From: an uncultured Lachnospiraceae bacterium
GTDB lineage: Bacteria; Bacillota; Clostridia; Lachnospirales; Lachnospiraceae
DNA length: 64,000 bases
Direction of reading: 5' to 3'
NCBI GenBank assembly: GCA_910577955.1
Contig: CAJTNC010000001.1
Location: forward strand, 1-64,000
The position numbers and the translations under genes are program-made. Positions 60,675-64,000 of this stretch are shown piece by piece. Numbering within the stretch: the stretch's first letter is position 1; every line of letters begins with the position of its first letter. The notes under the pieces were generated by a model. That model did no database searches and was not told the DNA's origin. It saw nothing but the letters and a program-made list of their open reading frames with translations.

Positions 60675-62876
60675 CTAAAGATGAAGAACCCTCTCTTTGA
60701 TCTCCTGAGTCCTTCCCTGATTCCAGAACTGGGTTCCGATATAGCCGCAAGTTCTTCTGGCCACATTCATCTTATCCTGATCCCGGTTTCCACAGTTCGG
60801 GCACTCCCACTGCAGTTTTCCGTGTTTGTCCGAAACAATCCGTATTTCGCCGGTATAACCGCACTTCTGGCAATAATCGGATTTTGTGTTCAACTCCGCA
60901 TACATGATATTTTCATAAATATACTGCATCACGGTCAACACCGCATCGAGATTATCCTGCATGTTGGGCACTTCCACATAGCTGATTGCCCCGCCCGGAG
61001 ATAAGGCCTGAAACTGTGCTTCAAACTTCAGTTTTTCAAACGCATTAATCTCCTCCGTCACATGCACATGATAGCTGTTCGTAATATAACTCTTATCCGT
61101 CACACCGGTGATGATGCCGAAACGCTTCTGTAAGCATTTCGCAAATTTATAGGTGGTGGACTCAAGGGGCGTCCCGTACAGGCTGAAATCAATGTTGGAC
61201 TCCTCTTTCCATTTTCTGCAGGCCTCGTTTAACCGCTCCATCACTTCTAACGCAAAGGGTGTCGCCGTAGGATCCGTATGGGAGCGTCCCGTCATATAGC
61301 GGGTGCACTCGCAAAGCCCGGCATAGCCCAGAGAGATCGTTGAATAGCCGTCATACAACAGTTTATCTATTGTCTCTCCCTTTTTCAATCTCGCAAGCGC
61401 TCCGTTCTGCCAAAGGATCGGCGCCACATCCGAGGGGGTTCCTTTTAGGCGTTCATGTCTGCATACCAGTCCCTTGTGACACAACTCCAGTCTCTCATCC
61501 AGTATATTCCAAAACTTTTCCTTGTCGCCGCCGGAAGTACAGGCGACATCCACCAGATTGAGAGTAACGACTCCCTGATTAAATCTGCCGTAATATTTAT
61601 GTTTTGTAGGCTCATAGTTTCCGGCATTTGCCAGATTTCCCACATTTTTGTCCGTAAATCTGTCCGGTGTCAAGAAGCTTCTGCAGCCCATGCATACATA
61701 CACGTCGCCTTTTAACTCCAGCATCACCTTCTCGGAAATATAATCCGGCACCATCCTCTTTGCCGTACACTTGGCCGCCAGCTTTGTGAGATACCAATAC
61801 TTGCTGTCCTCGTGAATATTATCTTCCTCCAGCACATAGATCAGTTTAGGGAAAGCAGGCGTAATAAACACGCCCTTCTCATTTTTAACACCCTTGATCC
61901 GCTGATTTAGCATCTCCTCGATGATCGCCGCCAGATCGTCCCTTGTCTGTCCCTCCGGCACCTCGTCCAGATACATAAAGACAGTGATAAACGGCGCCTG
62001 ACCGTTGGTGGTCATCAATGTAATCACCTGATACTGGATCATCTGCACGCCCCTGTTGATTTCCTCCTTGACACGCATTTCCGCGATCTGGTTTATCCTC
62101 TCTTCGTTCATCTCCAGATCCGCTCTCTCAAATTCCAGCCGCACCTGTTTTCTCAGTTTTTCCCGGCTTACCTGCACAAAAGGCGCAAGATGGGACAGAG
62201 AAATGCTCTGCCCGCCGTACTGGGAACTGGCTATCTGTGCAATCGCCTGTGTGGCAATATTGCAGGCTGTGGAAAAACTTTTCGGTTTGTCGATCATTGT
62301 CTCGCTGATGACCGTGCTGTTCTGCAGCATGTCCTCCAGATTGACAAGACAGCAGTTGTGCATATGCTGTGCAAAATAATCCGCATCATGGAAATGGATG
62401 ATCCCCTTTTCATGAGCATCCACAATATCCGCCGGCAGCAAAAATCTCTTCGTGATATCCTTGCTGACTTCCCCCGCCATGTAATCGCGCTGCACGCTGT
62501 TCACCGTGGGATTTTTATTGGAATTCTCCTGTTTCACTTCCTCATTGCTGCACTCAAGCAGGCTCAGAATCTGTTCGTCCGTAGAGTTTGCTTTTCTCAC
62601 AAGCGCTCTCTTGTAGCGATAGGTGATATAACTTCTGGCCACTGCAAACGCACGCTGGTTCATGATCTCATTCTCTACCATATCCTGAATCTCTTCCACC
62701 GAAAGAGAACGATTCATCTTCTCACACTCACGAATCATATTATCCGCGATCACATCGATCTGCCGGTCAGTCATCCTCTCGGTATCAACTACGCTGCTGT
62801 TCGCTTTCCTGACCGCTGCAATAATTTTGGAAATATCATAGGCTACTTCCTGGCCGCTTCTCTTGATAATCTTCAT
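60675..62876 (-). CDS. nrdD: Anaerobic (class III) ribonucleoside triphosphate reductase
   Basis: A 733-residue glycyl radical enzyme that reduces NTPs to dNTPs without oxygen. An N-terminal ATP cone (MKIIKRSGQEVAYDISKIIA) regulates activity. Catalytic Cys regions follow, then a zinc site near the end (YCQKCGYTG and ECPNCGNRDQ, four Cys) and the glycyl radical motif RRTCGYIGTQFWNQGRTQEI. The length is usual. The ATG at 62876 has GGAAAG about 6 bases upstream. A candidate NrdR box overlaps the -10 of the promoter (62978-62989), which suggests repression when dATP is high. Confidence 0.96.
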   Translation of the reverse strand: MKIIKRSGQEVAYDISKIIAAVRKANSSVVDTERMTDRQIDVIADNMIRECEKMNRSLSVEEIQDMVENEIMNQRAFAVARSYITYRYKRALVRKANSTDEQILSLLECSNEEVKQENSNKNPTVNSVQRDYMAGEVSKDITKRFLLPADIVDAHEKGIIHFHDADYFAQHMHNCCLVNLEDMLQNSTVISETMIDKPKSFSTACNIATQAIAQIASSQYGGQSISLSHLAPFVQVSREKLRKQVRLEFERADLEMNEERINQIAEMRVKEEINRGVQMIQYQVITLMTTNGQAPFITVFMYLDEVPEGQTRDDLAAIIEEMLNQRIKGVKNEKGVFITPAFPKLIYVLEEDNIHEDSKYWYLTKLAAKCTAKRMVPDYISEKVMLELKGDVYVCMGCRSFLTPDRFTDKNVGNLANAGNYEPTKHKYYGRFNQGVVTLNLVDVACTSGGDKEKFWNILDERLELCHKGLVCRHERLKGTPSDVAPILWQNGALARLKKGETIDKLLYDGYSTISLGYAGLCECTRYMTGRSHTDPTATPFALEVMERLNEACRKWKEESNIDFSLYGTPLESTTYKFAKCLQKRFGIITGVTDKSYITNSYHVHVTEEINAFEKLKFEAQFQALSPGGAISYVEVPNMQDNLDAVLTVMQYIYENIMYAELNTKSDYCQKCGYTGEIRIVSDKHGKLQWECPNCGNRDQDKMNVARRTCGYIGTQFWNQGRTQEIKERVLHL

Positions 62877-63185
62877 GCTCTTTCCTTTTCTGCCCTGTTC
62901 CTCTTCTCCATCATACGGCAGGCTTTTTCGTATGATTCCCCTTATTTACAACGTCTTTTCCTGATTTTAAGGCGTCTACTATATATTGTATCATTGTTTT
63001 TTTCATTGTCAAGATTTTGTAGAATTAAATTACTAATTAAAATTTAAAAGAAACTTTTCCTGTGATAAAGGAAGTCCGTGCCGCGCCTGATTCAATATAG
63101 GACAAACCGCCGCATTCATGATTTATCCCATCATTCCTGCGACGGCTTTTTTCTTCGTTTTTCATTAAAACAATATTTTTTTTAT
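62877..63185. other. 309-bp gap between the sugar kinase and nrdD
   Basis: It has no gene. It contains the nrdD promoter and NrdR-like box (62978-63012) and, towards the kinase gene, AT-rich sequence. A small imperfect inverted repeat (GCCGCATTCATG against ATTCCTGCGACGGC, about 63110-63147), followed by a run of T, may end minus-strand transcription from the kinase. Confidence 0.5.
62978..63012 (-). promoter_or_regulatory. nrdD promoter with NrdR-like box
   Basis: On the minus strand TTGACA (63007-63012), 16 bases and TACAAT (62985-62990). ACAATATATAGT (62978-62989) overlaps the -10 and fits the NrdR pattern ACWATATATWGT. I found no second box at the usual distance. Confidence 0.6.
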
Positions 63186-64000
63186 TCAGTTTCTCATATT
63201 CTCCACAGCCGCCCGCTCGATTGCAAGGCCCGCGCTGTAACGTGACATAAATTTCTCAAAACCTTCCACATCCGCGGGATCCGGATCCATCACATAGGTT
63301 TCAGAATCCCCGAATACCCTGTTTTCCAGATATGTACCGAGGTCCTCTCCCTCCTCTTTCCATACCATGTAAGCGGCAAGAAGAGCCATGCCCCATGCGC
63401 CGCCCTCGCCCGCAGTAGCCATAACGGATACCGGTGTGTTTGTAGCCGCCGCCAGATAACTTTGCGCTACGCCTTTTGTTTTAAACAAACCACCGTGCCC
63501 CTGCAGCTTATCGAGAACTACGTCCTCTTTCTTTGTCAGAATATCAAAGCCTGTCTTAAGCGCTCCCATAGTCGTATAGAGATTTGCCCGCATAAAGTTC
63601 GCCAAATTAAACTTGCTGTCCGGTTTTCTCACCAACAATGGTCTTCCCTCGTCAAACCCTGTGATGTGTTCGCCGGAATAGTAGTTATAAGCGAGTACAT
63701 CACCGCAGTCTTTATCCCCTTCCAGAGATCTGTTGAACAGCACGCCGAACAATTTCCCCATATCCGCTTCCATGCCGTAGCCTTCCAGAAACTCTTTAAA
63801 TATGCCGACCCACGCATTCAGATCCGAGGAACAGTTATTGCAGTGCACCATCGCTACGGCATCGCCCCCCGGTGTCGTCACAATATCTAACTCTTCGTAA
63901 GGTTTGGACAGGTCTTTTTCCAGTACCGCCATGCCGAAGATGGATGTTCCGGCCGATACGTTGCCGGTACGTCTCGCCACGCTGTTTGTCGCCGCCATGC
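63186..64000 (-). CDS. FGGY-family carbohydrate kinase, C-terminal part
   Basis: The last 270 or so residues of a sugar kinase whose start lies beyond the window. The FGGY C-terminal signature region (FKTKGVAQSYLAAATNTPVS) and the ATP-binding part GTSIFGMAVLEKDLSK and TAGEGGAWGMALLAAYMVW are present. The end (FEKFMSRYSAGLAIERAAVE) is like xylulokinase- and ribulokinase-type members. The substrate could be xylulose, ribulose or another ketose; the N-terminal half and neighbours outside the window would decide. The methionine near 63998 (AATNSVARRTGNVSAG context) is internal to the family alignment, not the true start. Confidence 0.85.
   Translation of the reverse strand, partial: MAATNSVARRTGNVSAGTSIFGMAVLEKDLSKPYEELDIVTTPGGDAVAMVHCNNCSSDLNAWVGIFKEFLEGYGMEADMGKLFGVLFNRSLEGDKDCGDVLAYNYYSGEHITGFDEGRPLLVRKPDSKFNLANFMRANLYTTMGALKTGFDILTKKEDVVLDKLQGHGGLFKTKGVAQSYLAAATNTPVSVMATAGEGGAWGMALLAAYMVWKEEGEDLGTYLENRVFGDSETYVMDPDPADVEGFEKFMSRYSAGLAIERAAVENMRN

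Noticed and set aside
62190..63047. Plus-strand open frame of 285 codons opposite the start of nrdD
   Set aside because: It lies across the coding start and promoter of nrdD and has shadow-type composition.

Overview
The window looks like a chromosomal segment of an anaerobic, low-to-mid GC Bacillota, most likely a Lachnospiraceae (Clostridia). Pointers are the oxygen-independent ribonucleotide reductase pair nrdD/nrdG, the sporulation block yabP-yabQ-divIC-spoIIE-tilS-hpt-ftsH in Bacillus/Clostridium order, the HPr kinase/WhiA/RapZ/Crh-like group, a CarD protein, strong AGGAGG ribosome binding sites and sigma-A promoters. Taxonomy is inferred from gene content only; there is no rRNA or tRNA gene in the window.

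Layout. 1-2230: the 5' end of a transposase, then a BlaI/BlaR1-like pair followed by a small secreted peptide gene. 2230-5200: sodium/alanine symporter and class II fructose-bisphosphate aldolase. 5286-12258 (minus): uvrC, hprK, glucokinase, murB, rapZ, whiA and an HPr paralogue whose catalytic histidine is glutamate, as a carbon-catabolite control and cell-wall run. 12414-17461: a 213-bp palindromic element, an FtsH with a very long low-complexity tail, CarD, and a MATE exporter. 17601-20146: an MBOAT/DHHW pair for extracellular O-acylation. 20150-24021: ABC exporter and HflK/HflC. 24269-31843: an unknown protein, a GtrII-type membrane protein, AI-2E transporter, small alarmone synthetase, VanZ protein, a decayed sigma-factor/ABC-2 operon and a YkgJ-like Cys-cluster protein. 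31858-41441: GH13 amylase, second FtsH, then the sporulation/division block, an S4 protein and HU. 41655-51937: a complete YtfQRT-YjfF-type sugar ABC transporter, a GntR/LacI-type repressor, and a three-gene sensor operon (histidine kinase, membrane-anchored sugar-binding protein, AraC-type response regulator). 52112-59849: pgi, an unknown membrane protein, a TSCPD protein, murG, an ECF sigma factor with its membrane partner, GH25 muramidase, and a cation/proton antiporter. 59985-62876: nrdG and nrdD. 63186-64000: C-terminal part of an FGGY sugar kinase running off the window.

How the genes work together. Sugar entry and use are covered by the ABC transporter, GH13 enzyme, glucokinase, Pgi, aldolase and FGGY kinase. 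HPrK can report the energy state by phosphorylating Ser46 of HPr-type proteins, and the Crh-like protein encoded here can take only that signal. The sensor operon uses a paralogue of the transported sugar-binding protein as its detector, so it is probably the switch for the transporter operon. Envelope synthesis is represented by MurB, MurG, RapZ, GH25, MBOAT/DHHW, GtrII and two FtsH proteases.

The best candidates for new biology are the BlaR1-like protease without a beta-lactam sensor plus its secreted peptide, the Glu15 HPr paralogue, the soluble SpoIIE behind a promoter with a 22-bp spacer, the palindromic element at the ftsH stop codon, and the sensor/transporter sugar circuit with its paired direct repeats. 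I found no CRISPR array, prophage or restriction system.
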